Below are positions 19,801-27,027 of a stretch of 64,000 nt of DNA, one piece after another. The stretch's first letter is position 1. Each line of letters opens with the position of its first letter. Source of the stretch: Phyllobacterium phragmitis (lineage in GTDB: Bacteria > Pseudomonadota > Alphaproteobacteria > Rhizobiales > Rhizobiaceae). Location of the stretch: assembly GCF_002980495.1 (NCBI RefSeq), contig NZ_PVBR01000006.1, forward strand, positions 124,001 to 188,000. The letters run 5' to 3'. A program made the translations under genes and the position numbers. The notes under the pieces are model-generated. The model saw only the letters and a list, made by a program, of their open reading frames with translations, was not told the origin of the DNA and searched no databases.

Positions 19801-20011
19801 CTTCATCCTGGGTGTCGTACCGCTGATGATCGCACGCGGCGCCGGCTCTGAAATCCAGAATGCGATCGGAACCGGCGTGTTTGGCGGGATGTTGTCCGCG
19901 ACGTTATTGGCGGTTTTCTTTGTGCCGGTGCTTTACATTGCCGTCAGTCGATTGACCACGCGAAAATCATGGGAGAAGAACCTGAGGAAAAACACGGTCC
20001 CAGCCAAGTGA
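16892..20011 (+). CDS. RND-family multidrug efflux transporter (AcrB/MexB type)
   Basis: This 1,039-residue inner-membrane antiporter is the full length of an HAE1-type pump. The start MPQFFIDRPVFAWVIAIF is typical. Proton-relay residues are visible as DD in GIIVDDAIVVVENVE (TM4) and K in GLSAKNAILLVEYAR (TM10). The two large periplasmic loops and twelve membrane helices are present. It exports amphiphilic drugs or toxic aromatics together with the adaptor encoded 13 nt upstream. The downstream two-component genes probably control it. Confidence 0.95.
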   Translation: MPQFFIDRPVFAWVIAIFIALAGLVAIPQLPVARFPVIAPPSIGIFATYTGATVQTVNDSVVTPIEKELSSVKNVLYYESTADSTGGANIMVTFKPGTDPELAQVDVQNRLKNAEPRLPEAVRRGGVSVEAAESGFLMVITLKSISGDTEELALGDYLTRNVSEELKRVPGVGRVQQFGSERAMRVWVDPAKLAAYNLTMADVTAAITRENAQVSPGRVGDEPTVPGTRISTPLTVHGQLNTPEEFAAIPLRVQADGSRLLLSDVARVELGAQTLAFSVSSNGKPAAAAAIQMTPGANAVSTAAAIEKRLAELQTAMPKDMAVTISYNTAPFVKVSITKVIQTLVEAMVLVFLVILLFLQKIRYTLIPTIVAPIALLGTFAVMMAAGYSINMLTMFGMVLAIGIIVDDAIVVVENVERIMSRQGLSPRDATRQAMREISGAIVGITLVLAAVFIPMGMAGGSVGAIYRQFTISMAVSILFSAFLALTLTPALCATILRPANSHAKSGFFAWFNRKFDALTARYTGVVGWMLRRGGRMLAIYALLLVALGVGYSRVATSFVPEEDQGNFMAMFELPAGATAERTREIVATYEAHTASRPDIVESIVILGFGFSGSGPNAAQAFTSLKDWSERKTTVNEEIAAAEAAMADIPEGTAMIMKPPAIESLGTTSGFALRLEDRGNSGPAALKVAENQLIALASESKLLTGVMTEGLPDGQSIALRIDRQKALALGVPFSAISDMISTAIGSSYVNDFPHKGRLQQVVVQADAPARMHVEDVLRLQVRNIDGGMVPLSEVVQPVWETTPLQLSRYNGYPAARISGSAAPGVSSGVAMAEMERLAQQLPKGFALEWTGQSLQERQSAAQAPMLLAASMLVVFLVLAALYESWSIPLAVMLVVPLGVLGAVLAVLARGMENDVFFKVGLITIIGLSAKNAILLVEYARHLRNEGMSLYRAVLQASRLRLRPILMTSLAFILGVVPLMIARGAGSEIQNAIGTGVFGGMLSATLLAVFFVPVLYIAVSRLTTRKSWEKNLRKNTVPAK

Positions 20012-20044
20012 ACATTTGGAGACATTGTTTTAAAGATTGAAAAC

Positions 20045-20746
20045 ATGGCCATGAACAATGCTTTGATCCTTATTATTGAAGACGAGCCGGAGATCGCTGA
20101 GATCATCGGGACCTATCTGTCGCGTGAGGGTTTCCGGATCATCACCGCCGGTGATGGGACTGTCGGGCTTGCTCATCACCTGCGCTTGCGGCCCGACCTT
20201 GTGGTGCTGGACATCAAGCTACCGGGACAGGACGGTTATGAAGTGCTGGCGGCGATCCGTCGGCGCGGCGATACGCCGGTCATCATGGTCACTGCGCTGG
20301 CGGAGGACCTCGACAAGTTGCAGGCTTTGCGCATCGGCGCCGACGATTATGTCGTCAAGCCGTTCAACCCGCTTGAGATTGTGGCCCGCGCCAAGGCCGT
20401 CCTGCGCCGGACCATGGGGCGCGGCAGCGAGCAGATGCTGCGCGTCGGGCCGCTGACCGTAGATCCGCAGGCTTATCGCGTGGAGGTCGAAAGCGCGGAA
20501 GGGCCGGTAAAGCTGGACCTGACGCGGACCGAATTTCGCATTCTGGCCCATATGGCCGCGAGCCTGGGCAGGGTGTTCGAGCGCTCGGAACTGGTCGATG
20601 CCTGCCTGCCGGAAGGCGAGGCGCTTGACCGGACGGTGGACAGCCATGTCAGCAATTTGCGTCGCAAATTGACGGCGGCCGGGGCCGACGGATTGCTCAC
20701 CGGTGTTCGTGGTGTCGGCTACCGGCTGGACAACACACATGGCTAG
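20045..20746 (+). CDS. OmpR-family response regulator (BaeR-like)
   Basis: This 233-residue protein has a receiver domain with acidic pocket EDEP, phosphoryl-accepting Asp in VLDIKLPGQDG, Thr in MVTALAE and Lys in YVVKPFNP. A winged-helix trans_reg_C domain follows (LTRTEFRILAHMA; DRTVDSHVSNLRRKL). It lies 33 nt after the pump gene. It overlaps the kinase gene by 8 nt, so regulator and sensor are coupled. The BaeSR-type pairing next to an RND pump implies envelope-stress or drug-induced control of the pump. Confidence 0.94.
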   Translation: MAMNNALILIIEDEPEIAEIIGTYLSREGFRIITAGDGTVGLAHHLRLRPDLVVLDIKLPGQDGYEVLAAIRRRGDTPVIMVTALAEDLDKLQALRIGADDYVVKPFNPLEIVARAKAVLRRTMGRGSEQMLRVGPLTVDPQAYRVEVESAEGPVKLDLTRTEFRILAHMAASLGRVFERSELVDACLPEGEALDRTVDSHVSNLRRKLTAAGADGLLTGVRGVGYRLDNTHG

Positions 20747-21809
20747 AAACCTGAACTCCCTGATCGTCCGCGCGATGATCGCACTGACCCTGCTTGCCTT
20801 CGCCGTCGTTTACTTCGGGCTGATCGCGTATTTCTTCTTCATCTACGAATGGCTCTATCCGGAGTTCATCGACGACGATTTCCTGCGTACCGGTGATATC
20901 GTCACGTTGGGCCTGCTCCTGGGGATCGGCATATCAACCGCCTCATTGCTCGGCTGGATCCTTGCGCGGCGGATTGTGGAACCGTTGAAATCGGTCGCCG
21001 GGGCCGCACGCAGGGTTGCGGAGGGTGATTTTTCGGCGCGCGCCTCCTTGCGCCGTGGCAATTTCGGCGAGGCGAGCGATCTGGTCGACGACTTCAACCA
21101 GATGGCAGAGCGGCTGCAGCGCGCCGAGGCCGAATTGCAATACTCGAATTCGGCAATTGCGCATGAACTGCGTACCCCCCTGACCATTCTGCGTGGCCGA
21201 TTGCAGGGCTTGCTGGATGGCGCCTTCACCCCCAGCGCCGAGCTCTATGGCCGGCTCATCGAGCATGTGGACGATCTGTCGGCCATCGTGGAGGAATTGC
21301 GCACGCTGGCGCTGAGCAATGCGGGGCAGCTCGATCTGCAATGTTCACGTCTCGATCTGGCGGTGGAGGCCGAGGCGGCGCTGACCTCGCTTGAGGATCA
21401 GTTCGGCAAGGCCGGGATCACCACGACCCTGGCGTTGCGCAACGCCGTCACGAGCGCCGACCGCTCGCGAATGCGACAGGCCTTCGTCGCGCTTCTCGAA
21501 AATTGCTGCCGCTATGCGCCGCAAAGTACGGTGCACGTCGAGACCGGCGTGGCCAGACAGCACGTCTTCTTCCGTTGCACCGACACCGGGCCCGGTCTTC
21601 CCGACGAAAGCCGCGCACGCGCCTTCGAGCGATTCTGGCGCGCGGACGAATCACGGGGGCGTAGTGGCGGCGGCTCCGGCCTAGGCCTGCCCATCGTCAA
21701 GGCGATCGCGCAGGCGCATGGAGGCGATGCGCTGATCCTTTCTTCCCACAACCCTGGCCTTGCCGTCGAAATCCGGCTGCCGCGCCGGGAACAGCCTGTT
21801 TCCATCTGA
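20739..21809 (+). CDS. sensor histidine kinase (BaeS-like)
   Basis: This 356-residue kinase has two N-terminal membrane helices with a short acidic periplasmic loop (about 35-50) and a HAMP segment (RRIVEPLKSVAGAARRVAEG). The H-box is AHELRTPLTILRG, the N-box LLENCCRYAPQ, and the G-boxes DTGPGLPDE and GGGSGLGL. ATG 20739 overlaps the regulator's stop; an in-frame codon at 20703 would give a needless 12-residue extension. The very small sensor loop suggests membrane-stress sensing. Confidence 0.93.
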   Translation: MARNLNSLIVRAMIALTLLAFAVVYFGLIAYFFFIYEWLYPEFIDDDFLRTGDIVTLGLLLGIGISTASLLGWILARRIVEPLKSVAGAARRVAEGDFSARASLRRGNFGEASDLVDDFNQMAERLQRAEAELQYSNSAIAHELRTPLTILRGRLQGLLDGAFTPSAELYGRLIEHVDDLSAIVEELRTLALSNAGQLDLQCSRLDLAVEAEAALTSLEDQFGKAGITTTLALRNAVTSADRSRMRQAFVALLENCCRYAPQSTVHVETGVARQHVFFRCTDTGPGLPDESRARAFERFWRADESRGRSGGGSGLGLPIVKAIAQAHGGDALILSSHNPGLAVEIRLPRREQPVSI

Positions 21810-21817
21810 GAGTATCA

Positions 21818-23599
21818 ATGTCCGTACATCTCCAGGACTCCGACGATTATGACGGCCTTGCCGCGCAGCATGTTTCCATGCGGCGTGTGCTGGCGCTGGT
21901 CGCGCCCTATCGTAAGCGGATCGCGGCGGTCATGCTGCTCATGGTGGTCGCTTCGGCGATCGGCCTGGCGGGTCCGTTCCTGCTGCGCGCGATCATCGAT
22001 GAAGCCCTGCCACGCAACGATATCGGACTGCTGGTCTGGCTGGTGGCGGGCATGGTCCTTGTCGCCTTTCTGTCGGCTGCAATCGGCGCTGGCCAGGTCA
22101 TTCTCAGTTCACGCATCGGACAGGCGGTTCTGCACGATTTGCGGGTGCGACTCTACGCCCATCTCCAGAGCCTCTCGCTGCGGTTCTTCACCGGAACGCG
22201 CGTGGGCGAGGTGCAATCGCGCATCGCCAGTGACATAGACGGGCTGCAATCACTGGTGACCGAAACCGCGGACGAACTCGGTCGCTCGCTCAGCGCGGTC
22301 GTCATGACCGCCATCGCCATTCTGATCCTCGACTGGCGACTGGCACTCTTCGTTCTGTTCATCGTGCCGGGGACGGTCCTGATCAGCAACCGCGTGGCCC
22401 GGATGCGCGAGGCGCTGACCTACCAGCAGCAGGCTCGCGCCGCCGATATGTCGGTCGCCGTGCAGGAGACGCTGTCGGCCTCTGGGATCATCCTCGCCCG
22501 CACCATGGGACGGGGACCGCACCTGACGCAACGGTTTGCCCGCATCTCGGGCGACCTGGCGAAACTTGAAGTGAAGTCGCATACCGCAGGGGAATGGCAA
22601 TGGTCGCTGATCGGCTTTGCGTTGGCGGTCCTGCCGGCGATTACACTGCTGGCGGGCGGGCTGTTGATGCAGACTGGCAATCCCGCCACCATCGGCACGC
22701 TGGTCGCGATGATCACGCTGCAGGAGCAACTTTTGTGGCCCTTCGAGCAGTTGCTGGAAATCGGCCGCGATACGCGGAAAACGCGCGCCCTGTTCGCCCG
22801 AATTTTCGAGTATCTGGACAAGCCGGTTGAGATCACCGAGCGGCCCGATCCCGTTGCCATCCGGCGTGCCGATATGCGCGGAGAGGTGGAACTGGACCAT
22901 GTCAGCTTCGCCTATCGCGAGGATGGCCGTCCCGCCGTGCGTGACATCAGCCTGACCATTCCCGCAGGCAGCAATGTCGCGATCGTCGGCCCGACCGGTT
23001 CGGGTAAGACGACGTTGGGATATCTGCTGGCGCGGCTTTACGATGTCGATAGCGGCGCGATCCGGTTCGACGGTGTCGATCTGCGTGACCTCAGCTTTCA
23101 ATCGTTGTCCGAAATGCTCGGCGTCGTCTCGCAGGAGCCCTATCTGCTGCATGCTTCGGTGGCGGAGAATTTGCGCTTCGCAAAGCCGGACGCGACCGAG
23201 GCTGAATTGTTCGCGGCGGCAAAGATCGCCCAGATCCACGACCATGTCGCGTCGCTGCCCGAAGGCTACGGCACGCTGGTAGGCGAAAATGGCTACCGCT
23301 TCTCCGGAGGCGAGAAGCAGCGCCTGGTACTGGCCCGCACTATCCTGCGCGACCCGCCGGTGCTGCTGCTAGATGAGGCGACCAGTGCTCTCGATACCCG
23401 AACCGAACGCGCAATGTCATTGGCGCTGGCCCGGATGTCGAAGGGCCGTACAATGATCACCATCGCGCACCGGCTGTCGACCATCCGCCATGCTGACCTG
23501 ATCGTGGTCATGCAGGCGGGGCGCATCGTGGAACAGGGCAGCCATGACCAGTTGGTGGCTCTCAACGGCGTTTATGCGAGTTTGTTGCGGGGTGCGTGA
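21818..23599 (+). CDS. ABC transporter, fused permease and ATP-binding domains (exporter type)
   Basis: This 593-residue half-transporter has six membrane helices in residues 20-310 and a nucleotide-binding domain at about 345-590. Walker A is GPTGSGKTT, the signature FSGGEKQRL, Walker B LLLDEATSALD and the H-loop IAHRLSTIRHAD. Homodimers of this MsbA/LmrA-like class export lipids or hydrophobic drugs. It starts 8 nt after the kinase gene, so it is probably co-regulated with the RND pump as a second efflux route. Confidence 0.93.
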   Translation: MSVHLQDSDDYDGLAAQHVSMRRVLALVAPYRKRIAAVMLLMVVASAIGLAGPFLLRAIIDEALPRNDIGLLVWLVAGMVLVAFLSAAIGAGQVILSSRIGQAVLHDLRVRLYAHLQSLSLRFFTGTRVGEVQSRIASDIDGLQSLVTETADELGRSLSAVVMTAIAILILDWRLALFVLFIVPGTVLISNRVARMREALTYQQQARAADMSVAVQETLSASGIILARTMGRGPHLTQRFARISGDLAKLEVKSHTAGEWQWSLIGFALAVLPAITLLAGGLLMQTGNPATIGTLVAMITLQEQLLWPFEQLLEIGRDTRKTRALFARIFEYLDKPVEITERPDPVAIRRADMRGEVELDHVSFAYREDGRPAVRDISLTIPAGSNVAIVGPTGSGKTTLGYLLARLYDVDSGAIRFDGVDLRDLSFQSLSEMLGVVSQEPYLLHASVAENLRFAKPDATEAELFAAAKIAQIHDHVASLPEGYGTLVGENGYRFSGGEKQRLVLARTILRDPPVLLLDEATSALDTRTERAMSLALARMSKGRTMITIAHRLSTIRHADLIVVMQAGRIVEQGSHDQLVALNGVYASLLRGA

Positions 23600-23611
23600 T
23601 CTTGCAATGAA

Positions 23612-24151
23612 TTACCGCTCACCGCTTTGAAGCCATTCCTTTCGCAGGATGGCGAACTGCACGGTGTTCTCGAAGATTGGTTCCCCGCTGTCGTCCTTTT
23701 TGAACGCTACATATTCGAGAAACAACCCCTCCTGCCGCATCCCCAATCGCTCGCACAGACGCCGGGAGGCGCGGTTATGGTCCTCAACATAGGCATAGAG
23801 CCGGCGGGCACCTCTGACGCTGAACAGATAGCTGAACAAAGCCCGGGCGGCTTCGGAAGCAAAGCCGCAACCACTGAAATCTCCGTTGAAATTCCACCCG
23901 ACCGCGAATGTGTCTTCTTCGGGAACGGCGAACACGTCTCCAATCACCTCGCCTGAATCTTTCAGGCAGACGGCGATGTGATCATCGCTTCGGCTTCGGT
24001 TTTCCACCATCGCTTCAGCGGCACCCATGTCGTCGAGTTTCATGGAAAGAAAGCAACTCGCTCCGGGTTCTTTTAGATATGCGTAAATCCCGAGCGCATC
24101 CCCGCTCCGGAAATTTCTGAGGACAAGCCGGTTCGTTTCAATAGCGTCCAT
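23612..24151 (-). CDS. GNAT-family N-acetyltransferase (RimJ/RimL type)
   Basis: This 179-residue acetyltransferase begins MDAIETNRLVLRNFRSGD and carries the acetyl-CoA loop in a RimJ-like setting (GCGFASEAARALFSYLF; RASRRLCERLGMRQEG). ATG 24151 has AAGAGG close upstream; a TTG at 24175 is in frame but less likely. The gene is convergent with the exporter. Members acetylate protein N-termini, small amines or antibiotics, and no specific substrate can be assigned. Confidence 0.88.
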   Translation of the reverse strand: MDAIETNRLVLRNFRSGDALGIYAYLKEPGASCFLSMKLDDMGAAEAMVENRSRSDDHIAVCLKDSGEVIGDVFAVPEEDTFAVGWNFNGDFSGCGFASEAARALFSYLFSVRGARRLYAYVEDHNRASRRLCERLGMRQEGLFLEYVAFKKDDSGEPIFENTVQFAILRKEWLQSGER

Positions 24152-24607
24152 GCAACCTCTTTTAGTGGTACCCAATCCTGAGTGAGCAACTCAGTGTGGC
24201 TGGCTCGCACAAGAACAAAATGCAGAATTTAGGTTATAGTCGGCGGGCTTCGTGGTGCAACGTTTGACGCAGTCGGGGCAACAGAATCACGCTTTTCAGT
24301 GTTAACCGGTACAGATCGCAGTCCAATTAGAGGCGATTTCAACCCCTTGACCGCTTCGAACCAATATAGCGAGGCCTAAAGCTGGCTTTAAATGGCAACT
24401 GCCAGCGATTGTCGGTATCGGAGGTTGCGTGCCCCCGCAACCAAATCCTACGCTACAATATCCCGCAATAGCCGAAAACTGCGATCCAGTGCGCCAAAGC
24501 ACTACGAGCGACGGCGATAAATCCCCGCCACAAAACACAAACTCCAAAGGAGGCAGAGCGCAAAACAAGGGAATTCAAGAACGTGATCATCCTTGCCCTT
24601 GAGCAGA
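24152..24607. other. gene-poor stretch with a palindromic hairpin
   Basis: No convincing gene is present in this 450-nt gap. A minus-strand frame at 24302-24568 has no family resemblance and no ribosome site. A short inverted repeat GGTTGC (24424-24429) / GCAACC (24438-24443) encloses a C-rich loop and could be a small dispersed palindromic element. The gap lies next to two broken genes and may be a scar of rearrangement. Confidence 0.4.
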
Positions 24608-24844
24608 TCAGTTCATCGGACTTTCCGCCGACATCGCCGGCAGCGGAAAAGTGGTGAATCTGCTAACATGACCATCATCCCAGTTGATCGTCACTTCATC
24701 GTCATCGAAGGATAAACCGGAAATCATGAATTCGTCCGAATAGGTCCGCAAATCACTCATTTCGGCAGACGGTTGATTTGCGCCAGGTGAGAAATATTGG
24801 TCGGGTGCAACGATTGTTTCTGAAAGGCCATTCTGCGTATTCAT
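24608..24844 (-). CDS. 78-residue protein resembling a gamma-butyrobetaine hydroxylase N-terminal domain
   Basis: The frame starts at ATG 24844 with a perfect GGAGGT 7 nt upstream, so it is probably translated. Residues 40-65 (ISGLSFDDDEVTINWDDGHV then SRF) match the small zinc-binding-like N-terminal domain of gamma-butyrobetaine hydroxylases, where DGHxSxF precedes WLRDNC. Here the sequence ends 15 residues later, lacking that motif and the whole oxygenase domain. It is either a truncated remnant or a short stand-alone protein. It diverges from the broken LysR gene, as an intact regulator/target pair would. Confidence 0.45.
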   Translation of the reverse strand: MNTQNGLSETIVAPDQYFSPGANQPSAEMSDLRTYSDEFMISGLSFDDDEVTINWDDGHVSRFTTFPLPAMSAESPMN

Positions 24845-24960
24845 TATGCTACCTCCAGATGCGTCAGAGACAACTTCCCGGTGAAGATAGAGCAAAAAAA
24901 TACCCGCTAGAATTGACTCTTTTTTGGAATATTATGTTCTTTTAAGGAACAAATCATAAG

Positions 24961-25496
24961 GTGAGTGACGTGGACAAAAGTAGCGACATGGCGATTTTCA
25001 TTGCAGTAATTGACGCTGGCGGCTTTTCCCCCGCTGCGCGTCGTCTTAAGATGTCTCATTCAGCAATTAGAGAGTTCAACAGCTTGAGGAGAGACTTGGT
25101 GCCCAGTTTCTCTCTCGCACGACACGTAGCATGACCCTCACAGGCGCCGGCGAACGGTATCTCCGCAAAGGGCGCAAAATTCTCGATAGTATTGAGTCTC
25201 TCGAGGCAGACGTCGGGCTTGATAGTGACAGTCCGCGCGGCGTACTGAAGGTTTCGGCCTCAGTTGCCTTTGGGCGATATCACATCGTTCCTACGACGTT
25301 CGACTTCATGAAAATCTATCCTGACGTGCGTATTGATCTCATGCTTACCGACGCAATTTCCGATATTGCACGCGAAGGGATTGACGTCGCAGTCAGGAGC
25401 GCTGCTCTGACGGATTCCAGCTTGGTGGCACGCAAACTAGCGTCGAACGATAGGATCATCTGTGCCGCTCCGGCCTATCTTGAAACAAACGGAGCG
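24961..25496 (+). pseudogene. LysR-family regulator, frameshifted and truncated
   Basis: From a GTG at 24961 the protein starts as a LysR winged helix (MAIFIAVIDAGGFSPAARRL, MSHSAI). At about 25070 one base is missing: the reading continues in the next frame as RVQQLEERLGAQFLSRTTRS, TLTGAGERYL and an effector domain with AFGRYHIVPTTF. The match ends abruptly after ICAAPAYLETNGAL, about 190 residues in, where a complete protein has about 300. The end coincides with the stop codon of the next minus-strand gene (25497), so this is a rearrangement breakpoint. Confidence 0.85.
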
Positions 25497-25988
25497 TTAA
25501 ATCTTGTTTATACAAATTTTATCCGTCATTTTCTGAAGAACCCGGATGCAGGTCTCCAGCTCTTCCTCATCAATATCCTCAACCAGCTTGGCGTGAAGGC
25601 GATTAATCAGCGGCGAGATCTCTTTCAGTTTTGCTTTGCCGAGTTTCGTGAGCACGACCGTCCGGACGCGTTGATCGCTGTCACTTATCTCACGTTTGAC
25701 CAGTCCGGCGGTGACGAGTAACTCAATGCTTCTGCTTGTTGTCGATTGTTCGGTTACAGCCAGGACCGAGAGCTCGTTGATCGTAAGCTCCTTGTGGGCG
25801 GACAACGAGGACATGATCCGCATCATTGTTCCGTTCCAACCAAGTTCCGAAAGCGCGGCGTTCTGGTCGGCACCCCATCTGTGAGCCAACCGGGTGATCA
25901 AATGAGGGACGTACCGACGCAGACTTTCGCGCGATTTGAATGGAAAGCTGTTTCGCCGTTTGGTCTTCAGCCGGCCTTTTTCCGTCAT
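25497..25988 (-). CDS. MarR-family transcriptional regulator (MarR-1)
   Basis: This 163-residue winged-helix regulator has the recognition region TINELSVLAVTEQSTTSRSI and wing SDSDQRVRTVVLTKLGKAKL. It overlaps the upstream MarR gene by 4 nt (ATGA), so the two are translated together. MarR repressors of aromatic-acid pathways release DNA on binding the pathway substrate, as in known auxin-degradation loci. The gene's stop lies exactly at the breakpoint with the broken LysR gene, so its last few residues may have been altered. Confidence 0.9.
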   Translation of the reverse strand: MTEKGRLKTKRRNSFPFKSRESLRRYVPHLITRLAHRWGADQNAALSELGWNGTMMRIMSSLSAHKELTINELSVLAVTEQSTTSRSIELLVTAGLVKREISDSDQRVRTVVLTKLGKAKLKEISPLINRLHAKLVEDIDEEELETCIRVLQKMTDKICINKI

Positions 25989-26521
25989 ATTTCTTCTTCT
26001 TCTTCAAAGGCGTCTTTTGTTTTCATTGACATTGCCTTGAGCCCACTGGTCACGGCATCGATATCAGACATGGGCACACTTTGCAGTTTTGTTGAGACGA
26101 CTTGCCTGTGCAGCTTGTTTGCTTCGTCAAAGACCTTGCGTCCCTTTTCAGTCAGCGATGCCCGGAAGGACCGACGGTCGGTTTCTGTGACCTGTCTGTC
26201 GACCAGACCGTCCTTGCGCAGTCTGGTCACTAGCCCGGACACGTTGCCATTGCTTACCTTGAGATTTTTCGAGAGCTCACCCATGGAAACGCCATCGGGG
26301 TACCGGAAAAGTTGTGCAAGGACGTCGAATTTTGCAACGGAAAGACCAAAGCGGTCGTTGAGTGCCGAGTTCAGATCACCGTAAATCAGTTTGTTTACAT
26401 TGAGCACCTGAAGCCAAAATCGCGTCTCGGCTTTCTGGCGGACTGTCAGATTCGATTCGTCATCACCGAAATGCGCTGAATCTTGCGTATCTTTCGTCTG
26501 CACCGATTGCACCGCCCTCAT
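25985..26521 (-). CDS. MarR-family transcriptional regulator (MarR-2)
   Basis: This 178-residue MarR protein has the helix-turn-helix segment SMGELSKNLKVSNGNVSGLV and wing VTETDRRSFRASLTEKG. A run of glutamates ends the protein. It is the first of a tandem MarR pair and lies 17 nt downstream of the thioesterase gene, so it could be the tail of the iorA-iorB-thioesterase unit. An AT-rich element at about 26538-26553 may be a weak autoregulatory operator. Known relatives control indoleacetate, phenylpropenoate or hydroxycinnamate catabolism. Confidence 0.9.
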   Translation of the reverse strand: MRAVQSVQTKDTQDSAHFGDDESNLTVRQKAETRFWLQVLNVNKLIYGDLNSALNDRFGLSVAKFDVLAQLFRYPDGVSMGELSKNLKVSNGNVSGLVTRLRKDGLVDRQVTETDRRSFRASLTEKGRKVFDEANKLHRQVVSTKLQSVPMSDIDAVTSGLKAMSMKTKDAFEEEEEI

Positions 26522-26538
26522 GTCATCAACAGATACGT

Positions 26539-27027
26539 TTATATATTGGTTTTTTCTCCATATGCTACCAGGGCCTGCCGGATGTCAGATGGAATCTGTA
26601 TGGAACTGTGCGTGTCCAGGGATGTCGTCACCGTCACGAAGTGCCCGCGCAGAGCTTCCTTACCGCCTTTCATGCCATGCAGCATCAAAGTGTAGGATTT
26701 GTTGCCGATTTTGACGACACGGACAAAGACCTCTATTTCCTCACCCATCTTGCACGGAATGAAAAACTCCGCAGACACAGTGACGTATCCCAATCCGATT
26801 CGACGTGTTCCGAGAATCTCGTAATAGTCCAGCGCCAAGCTTTCGGAGAACCATTTCTCGATCGTCCGGTTGAAGACATCGAAGAATTTCGGCGTGTAGA
26901 CAATACCGGCGGGATCACACTGTCCATGCCGGAAAATGGTCTTAGCCGACCAGAATTCCGCTGGACGGCGGCCAAGCGGAAGTTCCGACAGTTGCTCTGC
27001 CAACGGGGCTGCTGGTAATGAAGTCAT
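26539..27027 (-). CDS. acyl-CoA thioesterase, 4-hydroxybenzoyl-CoA type hot-dog fold
   Basis: This 162-residue hot-dog thioesterase contains the active-site segment FRHGQCDPAGIVYTPKFFDV, matching the DxAGxxY/F signature of 4-hydroxybenzoyl-CoA thioesterases with Asp as the catalytic residue. ATG 27027 overlaps the iorB stop by 4 nt, so the product of the oxidoreductase is a good candidate substrate. It would hydrolyse an aryl- or indoleacetyl-CoA to the free acid. An upstream in-frame start at 27114 would lie well inside iorB. Confidence 0.87.
   Translation of the reverse strand: MTSLPAAPLAEQLSELPLGRRPAEFWSAKTIFRHGQCDPAGIVYTPKFFDVFNRTIEKWFSESLALDYYEILGTRRIGLGYVTVSAEFFIPCKMGEEIEVFVRVVKIGNKSYTLMLHGMKGGKEALRGHFVTVTTSLDTHSSIQIPSDIRQALVAYGEKTNI

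Noticed and set aside
22250-23245. 331-codon open frame on the minus strand
   Set aside because: Antisense shadow of the fused ABC exporter, rich in Arg/Gln/His as expected for GC-rich antisense frames.
24302-24568. 88-codon minus-strand frame in the gap left of the debris region
   Set aside because: No ribosome site, no homology I can recognise, and it spans the GGTTGC/GCAACC palindrome; treated as non-coding.
24150-25500. tRNA-associated integration site or phage-type integrase at the island edge
   Set aside because: I found no tRNA cloverleaf, no attachment-site repeat and no integrase or transposase frame on either strand here.
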